Shown in pieces: positions 1 to 9,302 of a DNA stretch of 64,000 nt. Made by a program: the position numbers and the translations under genes. Below the pieces are notes generated by a model. It saw only the letters and a program-made list of their open reading frames with translations, was not told the DNA's origin and searched no databases. Source of the DNA: Gammaproteobacteria bacterium (lineage in GTDB: Bacteria > Pseudomonadota > Gammaproteobacteria > Pseudomonadales > Azotimanducaceae); contig JABIZD010000084.1 of assembly GCA_018666555.1 (NCBI GenBank), positions 1 through 64,000 on the forward strand, in the 5' to 3' direction. The stretch's first letter is position 1, and the number at the start of each line of letters is the position of its first letter.

Positions 1-636
1 GGTTTCAATGATTATTTCATCTAGCATGGGTACTCTGCTGGCATCAATCGCTTCAATAGCCTCTAGATAGGCATCAGCCATATCACCCTGGCTCAGCTCT
101 TGTAATCGTTGCCGCGTTATTCTCGGCAAGAATGCAGGGACTTCATATTCATGCGCCAAGGACAAATAAGACGACACGAATTTCGGGTGAATGACGCTTC
201 CCATATGAGTATCTATATGAGTCACATCAATGCCGGCCTGTAAAGCAGCCTCTATCTGTGCTCTCATTTCTCCCCGTGCTGCATCCTCGGTAACGTGGCG
301 AATTGCATCTTCCCGGGTATGCCAAAGATATCCTTGAACATCAAGCAGACCACTGGAGGGATCGCGAGAGCTCAGTGCAGGCCAGCGATAGTGGGGATAT
401 TCGGCAGTCAAGGTGAGGTGGACGCCAATATCCCAGCGCGGGTTTTGCAACGCCATATTGGCAGCTTCTAAAAACCAACTTGCATTAACGATCACAGAAG
501 CACAACTGGCCGAACCCACAGACAAACATTCCTCCGTTGCCAAATTTGCAGCATGACAAAACCCCATATCATCGATATGGGTTATAAGCACCCTGTCTGT
601 CGCGTTGCAACCCAGTTTTTCTAGAAATTGATTCAT
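1..636 (-). CDS. ChbG/YdjC-like carbohydrate deacetylase (partial, C-terminus off the window)
   Basis: Reading the minus strand from an ATG at 636 gives 212 uninterrupted codons up to the window edge, so the C-terminus lies outside. The N-terminal segment HIDDMGFCHAAN matches the Asp-Asp metal-site motif of the ChbG/YdjC family of deacetylases. DIGVHLTLTAEYP and THIDTHMGS match later conserved His/Asp segments. Family members remove acetyl groups from oligosaccharides such as chitobiose using a divalent metal; the substrate here cannot be told. It starts 4 nt after the stop of the upstream thiolase-like gene, so the two are probably co-transcribed. The family call is firm; the role is inferred. 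Confidence 0.82.
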   Translation of the reverse strand, partial: MNQFLEKLGCNATDRVLITHIDDMGFCHAANLATEECLSVGSASCASVIVNASWFLEAANMALQNPRWDIGVHLTLTAEYPHYRWPALSSRDPSSGLLDVQGYLWHTREDAIRHVTEDAARGEMRAQIEAALQAGIDVTHIDTHMGSVIHPKFVSSYLSLAHEYEVPAFLPRITRQRLQELSQGDMADAYLEAIEAIDASRVPMLDEIIIET

Positions 637-640
637 CTTT

Positions 641-2107
641 TTACCCCATGGATAAGCGCCCTTGGCCATTGATATGGCCTGCACGGCCGCAGAATTCCTC
701 ACTGGTCATACCCAGTAATAGATTAACGTCCTGTGTATTAGCCCAGGTACGCTTGCCATCTCCGGTAAGACAGGCGACATGGCCCATGACAGGCTGCCCA
801 CCGTTATACATAACCGTATAAGACTCGATCACGACGCTGCCATTAAAATTTTCAAGCCACTGTCTGGTCGGCAGCAGGTCTACCTCAGACTGCACGTCGG
901 CAAATTGAAAATCTTTAGGTGGTGGAGTCGATGAGTAAACACCAAATGCATGTTTCGTCAAAAACCCGCCATTGGCTGTGATCAAGCCTTTGTCATCGGG
1001 ATGCAAGCGAGCCAGTTCCACCATTCTAGCTATACTGTGCATCACATAATTATTAAGCGGGCCTCCGCCAAAGGTTAGCCCCCCGGTAATGGTAAGCGGT
1101 TTTAACTGATCCAAACCCAACTCCGAGGCGGCGACCTGAACAGCAGATGGGAAACAACTATAGACATCTACGTGATCAAGTTCAGAAGTAGCCAGGCCGG
1201 CAAGTTCAAGGGCTCTCTTTCCAGCAATGCGGATGGCAGGAGAACTGTGCAAGTTATCCCTTTCCGAGACCAGGTAGGTATCGTGGGCAGAGGCACCAGA
1301 CCAGGGAAACACCCACAGTGATGGGTCAATCGAATAACGTTTTGCCACTTCAACACTACACATGATAAGCGCCGCCGACATATCCACTGCATTGTTCGAG
1401 TTCATCAACTTCGGATAAGGGAAACTAATCAGCCGATTACTCTCAGAAGGCGTTCGGATAGCCTCTGCATCTAATGGTTTACGCAACCAGGCATGCGGGT
1501 TTTTCTGGGCCACCGCATTAAAACCAGCCCATAATTCAGATATTCGAGCAACATGTTCACTAATCGACTCTCCCCGTTGATAGCGAATGGCGTTTTCGAA
1601 AATCGGGTACATCTGTAATGGGGACTGAATACCTCGGGCGATTTCAGCTTCTCCTGCCATGGGAACCTCTTCATCCAGCATGCCATCGTATGAACCGGCG
1701 GTCTTGGTATAGGTCATCTCTCGGCCGATTTTATGCAATTTCGCTTGCGTATGGCCCGCTTCCGCTCCTGTCAGCAGCACTAGAGTGTTTTTCCCTGCCA
1801 AAATATCAAGGGCTGACCGATTGACCAGGCCCTGCACCGCATTACCCCCAAATGGGGTCCCTATTAACTCGGCATCCGGCGAGCCCAGCCTGGTGGCAAT
1901 AAAGCCCGCGGGTTGTTTGTAGCGCCAACGCCCCCTGACCACTCGAACTGAATCAAGTTTGGACAATATTTCCGGATGACCGGTATCCTGGGCTGCCGCC
2001 TCTGCTGCACGAATCATCAGTTCGATGGGTTCAAGCGCTTTATCTAGATCCACTCCTTTTTGGGCTAGTTGGCCAATACCAACAATAATTGGTGTATTCG
2101 GATTCAT
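641..2107 (-). CDS. Thiolase-fold acetyl-CoA acetyltransferase (SCP-x-like)
   Basis: A 488-residue protein of the thiolase superfamily, close to the long acetyl-CoA acetyltransferases often found in lipid and steroid degradation loci. It opens with PIIVGIGQLAQKG. The C-terminal half carries VDVYSCFPSAVQVAASELGL, TGGLTFGGGPLNNYVMHSIA and TANGGFLTKHAFGVYS, which follow the SCP-x/lipid-transfer-thiolase pattern. In the segment where classical thiolases hold the nucleophilic Cys (around residues 85-105) I see no Cys, so Claisen chemistry is doubtful and the protein may act with a partner. The ATG at 2107 has an AAGGG ribosome site. It is followed 4 nt later by the deacetylase-like gene. Substrate unknown. 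Confidence 0.8.
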   Translation of the reverse strand: MNPNTPIIVGIGQLAQKGVDLDKALEPIELMIRAAEAAAQDTGHPEILSKLDSVRVVRGRWRYKQPAGFIATRLGSPDAELIGTPFGGNAVQGLVNRSALDILAGKNTLVLLTGAEAGHTQAKLHKIGREMTYTKTAGSYDGMLDEEVPMAGEAEIARGIQSPLQMYPIFENAIRYQRGESISEHVARISELWAGFNAVAQKNPHAWLRKPLDAEAIRTPSESNRLISFPYPKLMNSNNAVDMSAALIMCSVEVAKRYSIDPSLWVFPWSGASAHDTYLVSERDNLHSSPAIRIAGKRALELAGLATSELDHVDVYSCFPSAVQVAASELGLDQLKPLTITGGLTFGGGPLNNYVMHSIARMVELARLHPDDKGLITANGGFLTKHAFGVYSSTPPPKDFQFADVQSEVDLLPTRQWLENFNGSVVIESYTVMYNGGQPVMGHVACLTGDGKRTWANTQDVNLLLGMTSEEFCGRAGHINGQGRLSMG

Positions 2108-2294
2108 TGCCTTATCCCTTCCTTAAAACTACCGGCATTCTGCCATAGTCAGTTGCAGTTTTCACAAACAAGCACAGCAGCGTCCCAAACAACAGGAAAA
2201 TAACTCGTTAATAGCCGTATTTTACCCTGCCACCTGTAGACACAAAGACCAAATTAAGTCCTAATCCAAGAAGCCATTTTCTACTGGAATCATC

Positions 2295-3224
2295 ATGCAA
2301 ATAGCGGTTACTGCCTGGAATCTGAGCTCATCGGACGCCTTTAAATCCATACCTGATCAGGCTGCTATAGCCGAAGAAATGGGTTTCAGTGGGTTTTGGT
2401 TACCGGAGAGCCATTTCATCGGGACTGCCTCGCTAGCCTCCCCTCTTATCCTGCTCGCGGCGGCAGCAGCAAGAACAAAAACAATCCGGATTGGGACAAC
2501 CTCCTATCTATTACCCATACGCAATCCCATACAAGCGGCAGAAGATGTGGCAACTCTAGACTGCATCAGTAATGGTCGATTGATTCTTGGTGTCGGCAGG
2601 GGATTCAGCGACAAACTATTTGAAGTCTATGGTGTTGACCCAAAGCAGAAACGCCTCATCTTCAAGAAGCATCTGGAAACCATGATCCATGCCTGGAAAG
2701 GATACCCACTACTTGAAGATACGGCCAAAGAGCCGGTCTACCTTTCTCCCAGGCCAATCCAAAAACCTTATCCTGAAATCTGGGTTGCCGCTTTCGGGCC
2801 GCTGGCACTAAAACAAGCCGCCGGACTGGGCTTGCCCTACCTAGCCTCACCTATGGAGAGCCTGACCAAGCTCATCGCCAACACAGACATCTACAAACAG
2901 GCATTAAACACAACTGAATATCCTGCTATCAAAACCATTCCAGTGATGCGTACTATTTTTATTAGCGATGATAAATCGCTCAATAAAAAAGTCTCTGCGG
3001 GTCTAGAAGAGGAGGCGCGGCAACGGTCAAATCAATTCAACGAACGGGAGCCTAGTTACCTGGTTGGAAACGCGCAGGCAGTAAAAGATAAACTACAGTT
3101 ATACAAAGACGAAATATCCATGAACTATTTGATTGCCAGAGGCAGGATAACAGGCGTTTCCAATTCCGATCAACTGGCTTCACATCGGCAACTGCTGGAT
3201 ATCACCCAAGACTGGTTGGACTAA
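2295..3224 (+). CDS. Luciferase-like monooxygenase family oxidoreductase (LLM)
   Basis: A 309-residue TIM-barrel flavin/F420 oxidoreductase of the bacterial luciferase superfamily. Evidence is the N-terminal AEEMGFSGFWLPESHF, the IRIGTTSYLLPIRNPIQAAE strand region and LDCISNGRLILGVGRGF, the standard LLM signature in which GR is followed by the phosphate-binding GVGRG. Such enzymes use reduced FMN or F420 to oxidise or reduce small organics; cofactor and substrate cannot be read from sequence. It stands alone, divergent from the thiolase-like gene, and its stop overlaps the 3' end of the convergent metalloprotease gene by 4 bp. The ATG at 2295 has a weak TGGA ribosome site. Confidence 0.85.
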   Translation: MQIAVTAWNLSSSDAFKSIPDQAAIAEEMGFSGFWLPESHFIGTASLASPLILLAAAAARTKTIRIGTTSYLLPIRNPIQAAEDVATLDCISNGRLILGVGRGFSDKLFEVYGVDPKQKRLIFKKHLETMIHAWKGYPLLEDTAKEPVYLSPRPIQKPYPEIWVAAFGPLALKQAAGLGLPYLASPMESLTKLIANTDIYKQALNTTEYPAIKTIPVMRTIFISDDKSLNKKVSAGLEEEARQRSNQFNEREPSYLVGNAQAVKDKLQLYKDEISMNYLIARGRITGVSNSDQLASHRQLLDITQDWLD

Positions 3225-4648
3225 TCTATCACTTTCAGTAATTGTCCCGGCTCAGGCTGACCATCCGGGTACAAACCATTAATCACCCTGAGTTTGTCGA
3301 GAGCGTAATTAGGAATAGGCGACTGCTCTGCAAGCAGTTCCATTGTCGTACCTGACTCCGCTCGGACAACCTGAACCTTTGGCACACGCGCTACAGCGAA
3401 ATCATCTCGAGCCATTTTTCCAAAGCTAAAAATCATCGATATAAACTGTTTATCGTCAGCAATTTTACTCAAATCAAACTTCCCTGAACCATGCATTATG
3501 AAAGCTAACTTCCTGCGCATATCAAAAACGACTGCTAGCCTAACTGGCCGGCTACCGAAAGGAGAATCGACGCGCTCAGCAATCCCTAAAAAGGCAGGCA
3601 TTCCACCGATCGTCAGGTTGCGCCCATCCCGAAGGGTGTAATTCAGGCCCTGGGTCACAAAATTCTCCGGCGTCGCGCCTTTAAAAAGCTTACTCGTTGT
3701 CAAAAAGAAACTGGCTTCGCCTGTCTGTGAGACAAACTGCACCCCGCGGGGCGCTTGCTCCTGCCGCCAGCCATCAGGAAAAGCAAACATGATCCCCAGG
3801 CGGGGATGGTAGAACCTGGAATTACGCACAACACCTGCTTGTCTTGAAGGACCATAGGCTAGGCCATTGAGCTGTTCCAAAAACTCATCAGTGTGGATAA
3901 ATTCATCGTAATCCAGTAGTAATTGGTTAGATTCTCTAATCGCTTGTGTATAACGAGTGTCATGGTCAGGGTGGCTAGACAGAAAGCCGTGATAAACCTG
4001 CGGTGGCCGCTTCTCAAGGCGAGCTTGTTCAATTTCAATGCGGTCCTTATTTTTCAGAATCTCAATGGTTTTTAGCATTGCTTCCGGTGAATAACCCGCT
4101 TTAGCCATATAGCTGGCACCAACCTGATCCGCTTCGAGCTCAAATTCACGACTATAGCCAGTAATTAATACTCCACCGAGCACCTGCCCCAACTCAGCCA
4201 CTCCGGGCTGTCCAGTCAGGATTGCTGCGCCAACGGATACCATATCCTGCACTTTACTTCTGGTTTGGCGACGCAACCCATGCTTTTCCGTTATGTGGGC
4301 AATTTCATGACCCAGTACGGCAGCAAGTTCCGATTCTGAGTTCATATGCATGAGCATGCCACGGGTGATATAGACAAACCCTCCAGGCAGCGCAAAAGCA
4401 TTGATCATATCGTCGTTCAATACGGTGAAATAATACCTCAGACCAGCCCGACTGCTCTGCTCTGCAATTCGGTTACCTACCTTTGTGACATACTCCTGAA
4501 GCGCAGGATTCTTGTATATGCCAAATCTACCGACGATTTTCTGATGCTCCGCTGCACCCTGCTTTATTTCTTTTTCCTCTGACAGCGCTACCACCATCTG
4601 CGGCGTCATCACCATAAAAAGAAAGAGCAGCTTAATCCAAGAATTCAT
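3221..4648 (-). CDS. Secreted M48-family metalloprotease (BepA-like, no clear TPR)
   Basis: A zinc metalloprotease with the M48 motif HEIAHITEKH, followed by a downstream Glu region (SREFELEADQVGASYM) that supplies the third zinc ligand. I prefer the ATG at 4648, which begins a signal peptide (MNSWIKLLFLFMVMTPQMVV) and has AAGG upstream. A start at 4687 would add 13 residues without a ribosome site. After the protease domain, the C-terminal half (LGIMFAFPDGWRQEQAP) and a final LysM-like segment ending in LYPDGQPEPGQLLKVI match periplasmic M48 proteins of gammaproteobacteria involved in outer-membrane protein quality control. That role is by family. Its 3' end overlaps the convergent LLM gene by 4 bp. 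Confidence 0.88.
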   Translation of the reverse strand: MNSWIKLLFLFMVMTPQMVVALSEEKEIKQGAAEHQKIVGRFGIYKNPALQEYVTKVGNRIAEQSSRAGLRYYFTVLNDDMINAFALPGGFVYITRGMLMHMNSESELAAVLGHEIAHITEKHGLRRQTRSKVQDMVSVGAAILTGQPGVAELGQVLGGVLITGYSREFELEADQVGASYMAKAGYSPEAMLKTIEILKNKDRIEIEQARLEKRPPQVYHGFLSSHPDHDTRYTQAIRESNQLLLDYDEFIHTDEFLEQLNGLAYGPSRQAGVVRNSRFYHPRLGIMFAFPDGWRQEQAPRGVQFVSQTGEASFFLTTSKLFKGATPENFVTQGLNYTLRDGRNLTIGGMPAFLGIAERVDSPFGSRPVRLAVVFDMRRKLAFIMHGSGKFDLSKIADDKQFISMIFSFGKMARDDFAVARVPKVQVVRAESGTTMELLAEQSPIPNYALDKLRVINGLYPDGQPEPGQLLKVID

Positions 4649-4915
4649 TTTTAATGACCTTTTTTGATTCTTCCAATCCTCATGCATTGCTGGCTACTCA
4701 GCAAGCCTTTATCGAGCTTCGATCGCTATTAGATATGTCGGAGTGGCTTGCCTGATTCTCCAGGGAAAATCTCCCAGGCTCCATCTGAGTTAAACCAACA
4801 GCATTAATCGCTTATTATTATCGAACAAACCTGAAAATCAACTGAATGAAATGTGGTATTTACACCTCCCCACTGATTCTGAATAATACAGGTAAATGGG
4901 CAAAGATAACCTACC

Positions 4916-6229
4916 ATGCGAAAGCAACGCTTAGCTTCTTTCCTTCATCTACTGATGAGCCTTCTGGCGCTAGCTGCTGTCGCTGAACCTGCCTGGCTCG
5001 AAAACAGCACCGAAAGTGTCGATGAGGTGCAGCAATGGCAAGACACAATAAACCAACTTGAACAGGATTCAGAGACCTTCTCGATAGACATGGTTGAGTC
5101 TCTGAAGGGGTATGCGCTAGTACTGGCAAAAGCGGGCCACCGCGAAGAAGCAATTGAAACACTACGTCGTGCCCAGCATATATTGCACCGGCATCAAGGC
5201 GTCCATACCCCTAAACAGCTCGATCTGATTCATCAACTGATAGCGATCAGCCTGGAAGACCTGGATTACCTTAATGCGGATCAGCTACAGGGATTCATCT
5301 TTTATCTTGCTGACCGGACTGACGATCTGGATTCAAAGATAGCGGCTCACCAAAGCCTAGCTGACTGGTATCTTCGCTCAGGTCAGTTCAAACGCGCCAC
5401 GACAACGGTGAGGGAGGCAATCGAACTGATAGAGTCCGCCGATGACAACCAACATCAGGAACTCATTCCGCTGCTGCTGAACCAGGCTCTGTACCGACAG
5501 ATGACCGGCCTATGCTGTAATCGGAAATATCTGCAGAGAGCCCAGCAGATAGCCGAATCAACCTCGGCTGCAACTGATATAAAAGATGAAATCCAGCTTC
5601 GTCTAGCTGATGCCAGCCTCCTTGAAGGAAAACAGGAAAAAGCAATTCTGCACTGGCAGAACCTGTCTAAGCCGGCTTCCAGAGAGCCTGGCCTGATAAC
5701 GGGAAGAAGGCAGTTTAAAGACGCAGAGGAAATGAGAAAGCAATATTACCAGATTTCAGAGGACCCAATGAGAAGGCGAAGTCTGTACCAGATGACGCCA
5801 GAACAACGCAGGACCAGCCTGCACCTTCCGCCCCAGTTTTTTATAGTAAATAACAATCCTGGTCTATTGCCGATTATGATCAGGGATAGTACCGACAGTA
5901 TTGAAAATAATGAAAAATTAACTCATACAGTGGGATCGCCATTCGTATTTCTTAGAGACCAACTCGAGCAGATCTTACCTCTGAGGCTTCGACAAACAGA
6001 GAATTTGAGCAGCCTCAAACTAGTATTAACCTTTACAGTGACAGACCAAGGCAGGGTGAAGAATATCAGGATTGAAGGAGAAGCTCCCAGAGCCCTGAAA
6101 AAACTCCTGCGAGACACCCTGAGCAGCAGCCGATACCGGCCAGCCCTACAAGCAAGTCGACCCGTTACGACGCTTGATGTGTCTATCACTCAAACATTCA
6201 CCATTGATGATGACGTAAAGCAACTATGA
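4916..6229 (+). CDS. Secreted TPR protein with TonB-like C-terminal domain (paralogue 1)
   Basis: 437 residues. The N-terminus (LASFLHLLMSLLALAAVAEP) is a cleavable signal peptide, so the protein is periplasmic. The central part is helical and TPR-like, including GHREEAIETLRRAQHILHRH. The last ~90 residues (LKLVLTFTVTDQGRVKNIRI, then SSSRYRPALQASRPV) fit the TonB C-terminal fold, where TonB family energy transducers bind outer-membrane partners. Unlike TonB itself there is no N-terminal anchor helix with a SxxxH motif. It overlaps the next gene, a paralogue, by 4 bp (ATGA). Function unknown; proximity suggests a link to the envelope operon downstream. Confidence 0.7.
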   Translation: MRKQRLASFLHLLMSLLALAAVAEPAWLENSTESVDEVQQWQDTINQLEQDSETFSIDMVESLKGYALVLAKAGHREEAIETLRRAQHILHRHQGVHTPKQLDLIHQLIAISLEDLDYLNADQLQGFIFYLADRTDDLDSKIAAHQSLADWYLRSGQFKRATTTVREAIELIESADDNQHQELIPLLLNQALYRQMTGLCCNRKYLQRAQQIAESTSAATDIKDEIQLRLADASLLEGKQEKAILHWQNLSKPASREPGLITGRRQFKDAEEMRKQYYQISEDPMRRRSLYQMTPEQRRTSLHLPPQFFIVNNNPGLLPIMIRDSTDSIENNEKLTHTVGSPFVFLRDQLEQILPLRLRQTENLSSLKLVLTFTVTDQGRVKNIRIEGEAPRALKKLLRDTLSSSRYRPALQASRPVTTLDVSITQTFTIDDDVKQL

Positions 6230-7704
6230 AAATTTTAGCAGGAACGATTCTTTTTTGGGTTTTAGGTTCATCAGCTTATGCCCAGCAAGCCGTACTCGAA
6301 TATGCTTATTCTGGACCTTTTATTGAAAATGCTGAGCACAGTCAATTCTTCAAAGAATTTACCCGACTATTAGCAACTGACCTTGAGCAAGCTGCTGAAC
6401 TTGCCTATGAATCCTCAAACCAATTGCTGGCATCAGACGAACACGCTACCAGCCCTGCCCTGGCAGGACAGATACTCAGCAATGCAGCGGTAGCCGATGC
6501 CGCACAGGGACGCTACCAGAGAGCATCTGAGGGATTCGACCGTGCGTTAAGATTAATTGAGGCGGAGTATCAGGTATTCAGCCCAAAGCTGATGAATGTC
6601 CTGCTGGCCTCAGGTATCACGGCAATGCAATTAGGAAAACTAAAGGATGCAGAAGACAAGTTTCGTTGGGCACAACATATCCAACATCGACACTCCGGGG
6701 TATTTTCCATCGAACAGACCAAATCGATAGACTGGCTGACCCGACTGCATCTTATAGGAAACCAACTAGGCGACGCAGATTTGACCCAAAAGTTCGGTCT
6801 GATGCTGGCTAACTACAATTATGAATTCGGCAGCGACTTGCTAACTGATGCCACCCTGAAAGCTGCCAATTACTTTGCCGAAAGAGGGAGTAAATTACCG
6901 TTTGGGACAGCAGAAAATTATCTATTGAGCAGGGAGAATATGTTTCGTGAGTCCGTTATGCTCTTTAACACTGCGATCGCCTCGATAGAATCTAGCTATG
7001 GTAAGGATAACCCCAGGCTTATTGAACCGCTACGAAGTTTTGCCCGCGCAAGAACCACCCAGCGGACCAGTGCAAGATCAGCTATACCGCTCCTGGAGAG
7101 AGTTCTGGTTATTATAGCTGAACAGACTGACGTCGACCCGATTGACCATGTAAGGGCCTGGGTTGAGCTTGGAGACATCTACATCATTACGGGTGGTAAT
7201 AAGGCCAGTGTCGCTTACGCCAGAGCCTGGGAACTGCTTGAAACTTTACCCGGTAACATCGAGCAAACAAGCATCCTGTTTGCCGAACCCAAGTTACTAT
7301 ACCCAATCAATCTGGGGTTGATCTACCTGGAAAAACGGCCAGAGTCTGCCGCGCCGAATGTCAAAGAATTTTATGCAGACGTCAGTTACGTGATCAATGT
7401 AAAAGGCAGGGTAAGTGATATCAAAATCAACGACAAAAATGTACCTAATTCATACATGCGCACACTGAAAAACGTGCTGCACAATAGCCGCTTTCGACCC
7501 AGCCTGGTGGACGGGAAACCGCAAACGTTCTCTAAAAGCGAACGTCGGCCATTCGGTTTGTTACTGGCAAATGAAGAACTCAAAACCACTATTCTTACCG
7601 AACAAAACGCTGAAGCTACAATTGAAATGGATGACCAGGCGCCTACCTTGGATTCGATTGAGCCGGCAATTTCCGAAAATGCTGAGTCGACACCAGTCGA
7701 ATAA
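6226..7704 (+). CDS. Secreted TPR protein with TonB-like C-terminal domain (paralogue 2)
   Basis: 492 residues with the same plan as the preceding gene: signal peptide (AGTILFWVLGSSAYAQQ), a long helical TPR-like region (QGRYQRASEGFDRALRLIEA; LKDAEDKFRWAQHIQHRHSG), then a TonB-C-like segment (YVINVKGRVSDIKINDKNV and HNSRFRPSLVDGKPQT), and an acidic tail ending EPAISENAESTPVE. The shared AQHI..RH phrase in both paralogues supports duplication. Translationally coupled to the upstream gene by a 4-bp overlap. The TonB-like domain is inferred from pattern (xVxxxGxVxDIxI followed by SRFRP); a profile search would settle it. No catalytic site is visible. Confidence 0.68.
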   Translation: MKILAGTILFWVLGSSAYAQQAVLEYAYSGPFIENAEHSQFFKEFTRLLATDLEQAAELAYESSNQLLASDEHATSPALAGQILSNAAVADAAQGRYQRASEGFDRALRLIEAEYQVFSPKLMNVLLASGITAMQLGKLKDAEDKFRWAQHIQHRHSGVFSIEQTKSIDWLTRLHLIGNQLGDADLTQKFGLMLANYNYEFGSDLLTDATLKAANYFAERGSKLPFGTAENYLLSRENMFRESVMLFNTAIASIESSYGKDNPRLIEPLRSFARARTTQRTSARSAIPLLERVLVIIAEQTDVDPIDHVRAWVELGDIYIITGGNKASVAYARAWELLETLPGNIEQTSILFAEPKLLYPINLGLIYLEKRPESAAPNVKEFYADVSYVINVKGRVSDIKINDKNVPNSYMRTLKNVLHNSRFRPSLVDGKPQTFSKSERRPFGLLLANEELKTTILTEQNAEATIEMDDQAPTLDSIEPAISENAESTPVE

Positions 7705-7735
7705 ACGATGCCATCTGATTTAGTTCGGGCGCAGG

Positions 7736-8407
7736 TCAGGCACCAACAATAAATTGCCGTATTTGCTCTGCCAGACCCTGGCAGGCTGCATTGCCTGGAC
7801 GTGCAAGAATCGGTATGGGTAAGATCAGGCCTGCTATATAGGAAGTGCCATTAGCATCAGCGCTGATCCGGCCAGCTGCATTAAGATTTTGAAGATCCCA
7901 GATTGATGCTTCATAAGACGCATCCTCTTCCCAGTAACTCATACCAAAGCAGCCTCCGCCAAAAGTACTGATGGTACAGCTCATAGATCCACCACTATCA
8001 ATGGTAATGGTATCCCCTTCAATCCAGGCCAGATAGCGGATATTAGCCTGCTCAATTCTATCCTGTACACCCGGCTGGGCAAACAGCGTACCCAGGTCAC
8101 GAGCAGATTTAGGCGACGTTCTGGCCTCAAACCACGGATAAAGATCATCCCTGAATTCGGACTCGGAAACCATACGTATTGGTGGCGAACCTGAAACGAG
8201 AATGTCCTCCAGGCAGGCGGTAAAGCTTTCTTCTGTCTCACGATCGTTATAGCTTGCACGGCCCAGTATCACCATTGCTTCACCACTACCTATACCAGTC
8301 ACTCCCTGTCTCGACTGTTCAATTCGCGAGCTCACGCAACCCGTTAGTAAGGCCATGGTTACAATAACCCAACCCAACGACCCTAGAGTAGATTTAGTCC
8401 TAATCAC
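7736..8407 (-). CDS. Putative lipoprotein of unknown function
   Basis: 223 residues. The N-terminus ends in the lipobox LLTGC (Cys24), so it should be lipid-anchored; the residue after Cys is Val rather than Asp, which favours the outer membrane. The mature part has a GEAMVILGRASY strand and a Cys-containing stretch (SMSCTISTFGGGCFGMSYWE). No family I recognise by eye. It overlaps the upstream lipoprotein gene on the same strand by 8 bp, so both are translated as one unit. The pair runs opposite to the flanking envelope genes, diverging from the large operon that starts at 9303, and is likely functionally linked to it; that link is inference. Confidence 0.68.
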   Translation of the reverse strand: MIRTKSTLGSLGWVIVTMALLTGCVSSRIEQSRQGVTGIGSGEAMVILGRASYNDRETEESFTACLEDILVSGSPPIRMVSESEFRDDLYPWFEARTSPKSARDLGTLFAQPGVQDRIEQANIRYLAWIEGDTITIDSGGSMSCTISTFGGGCFGMSYWEEDASYEASIWDLQNLNAAGRISADANGTSYIAGLILPIPILARPGNAACQGLAEQIRQFIVGA

Positions 8408-9086
8408 GAATTAATCCCGGTAATTCTTCCCGATCGATAGTCGTGAAATATCCTCTAACAAAATCCAATCTCGGAAAATTAATCGCTATTCTCGCACCGC
8501 CATCACGAATCGCCAGTAAAGTAGCACTATTAATGGCCTGCCCTCCCTGAAAACTTCCACCTTCGCTCTTACCATAGCCAACTACCCGCCATTCACCTAC
8601 CGACACAGCCTCCCGATTTAACAAGCCGAGTCTGTACTTCACGGAAGCAGAATAGAAGTTTAGACCCGAAATTTCCGGTGTCAGAAAACCATACTCTTCG
8701 ATTTCCGGAATCAAAACTCCATCCAGCCCGAGTTCCTGAACTGCTTCCTGCGATAGCTGCGTTGCATCAAGCTCAACCACTTCTCTAAACAAGGTAGTAA
8801 ACAGCTGCCTAAAAAACAGCACATTCTGTTGGCCAAGATCAATCGTCCACTTACCTTCACTCTTGAGGGATTCATCATAAGAATAGGTCTTGAAGCTGTC
8901 GCTATAATAGACGCCGAGACGCACCGGTATTTGGGCAACCAGTGGAGTCGGTACAGTACCACTGACTACTACCGTTCTCGAGCAGGCAACTAACAGTAAT
9001 AAGGTTGCTGAAAGCACGACAAAACGCTTAATGAAGTTACTCACAACGTCAACCTGATTTAGCCTTCGTGTAGTTAAATGAACCAT
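8400..9086 (-). CDS. Putative lipoprotein of unknown function, first of a pair
   Basis: 228 residues from the ATG at 9086. An N-terminal hydrophobic stretch ends in the lipobox LLVAC (Cys35). The signal peptide is long from this start; a GTG at 9044 would shorten it to a typical length. The mature domain begins VVVSGTVPTPLVAQIPVRLG and contains YYSDSFKTYSYDES, a pattern seen in small outer-membrane-associated lipoproteins that oligomerise, but I cannot name a family. The last 8 bp overlap the following lipoprotein gene. The 216 bp between this gene and the operon starting at 9303 would hold the promoters for both directions. Confidence 0.68.
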   Translation of the reverse strand: MVHLTTRRLNQVDVVSNFIKRFVVLSATLLLLVACSRTVVVSGTVPTPLVAQIPVRLGVYYSDSFKTYSYDESLKSEGKWTIDLGQQNVLFFRQLFTTLFREVVELDATQLSQEAVQELGLDGVLIPEIEEYGFLTPEISGLNFYSASVKYRLGLLNREAVSVGEWRVVGYGKSEGGSFQGGQAINSATLLAIRDGGARIAINFPRLDFVRGYFTTIDREELPGLIRD

Positions 9087-9302
9087 TATTGAATATACCT
9101 GGGGCCTCCTTCTACAGTATTAACTATTTACTATGGAGTGAACAACAAAATCAAGGCTCGTGTTTATATTTTGTGTCTAGTAGTGATTATCTAGACAATT
9201 AATACCAGAGTTACCACTCTATGTCCCTTTATGCATCGAAATTCAGCTAAAATTCAGTTTAAATCTGTAAACATGACTTTTTTAAGACGAGAAGGGTACA
9301 CC

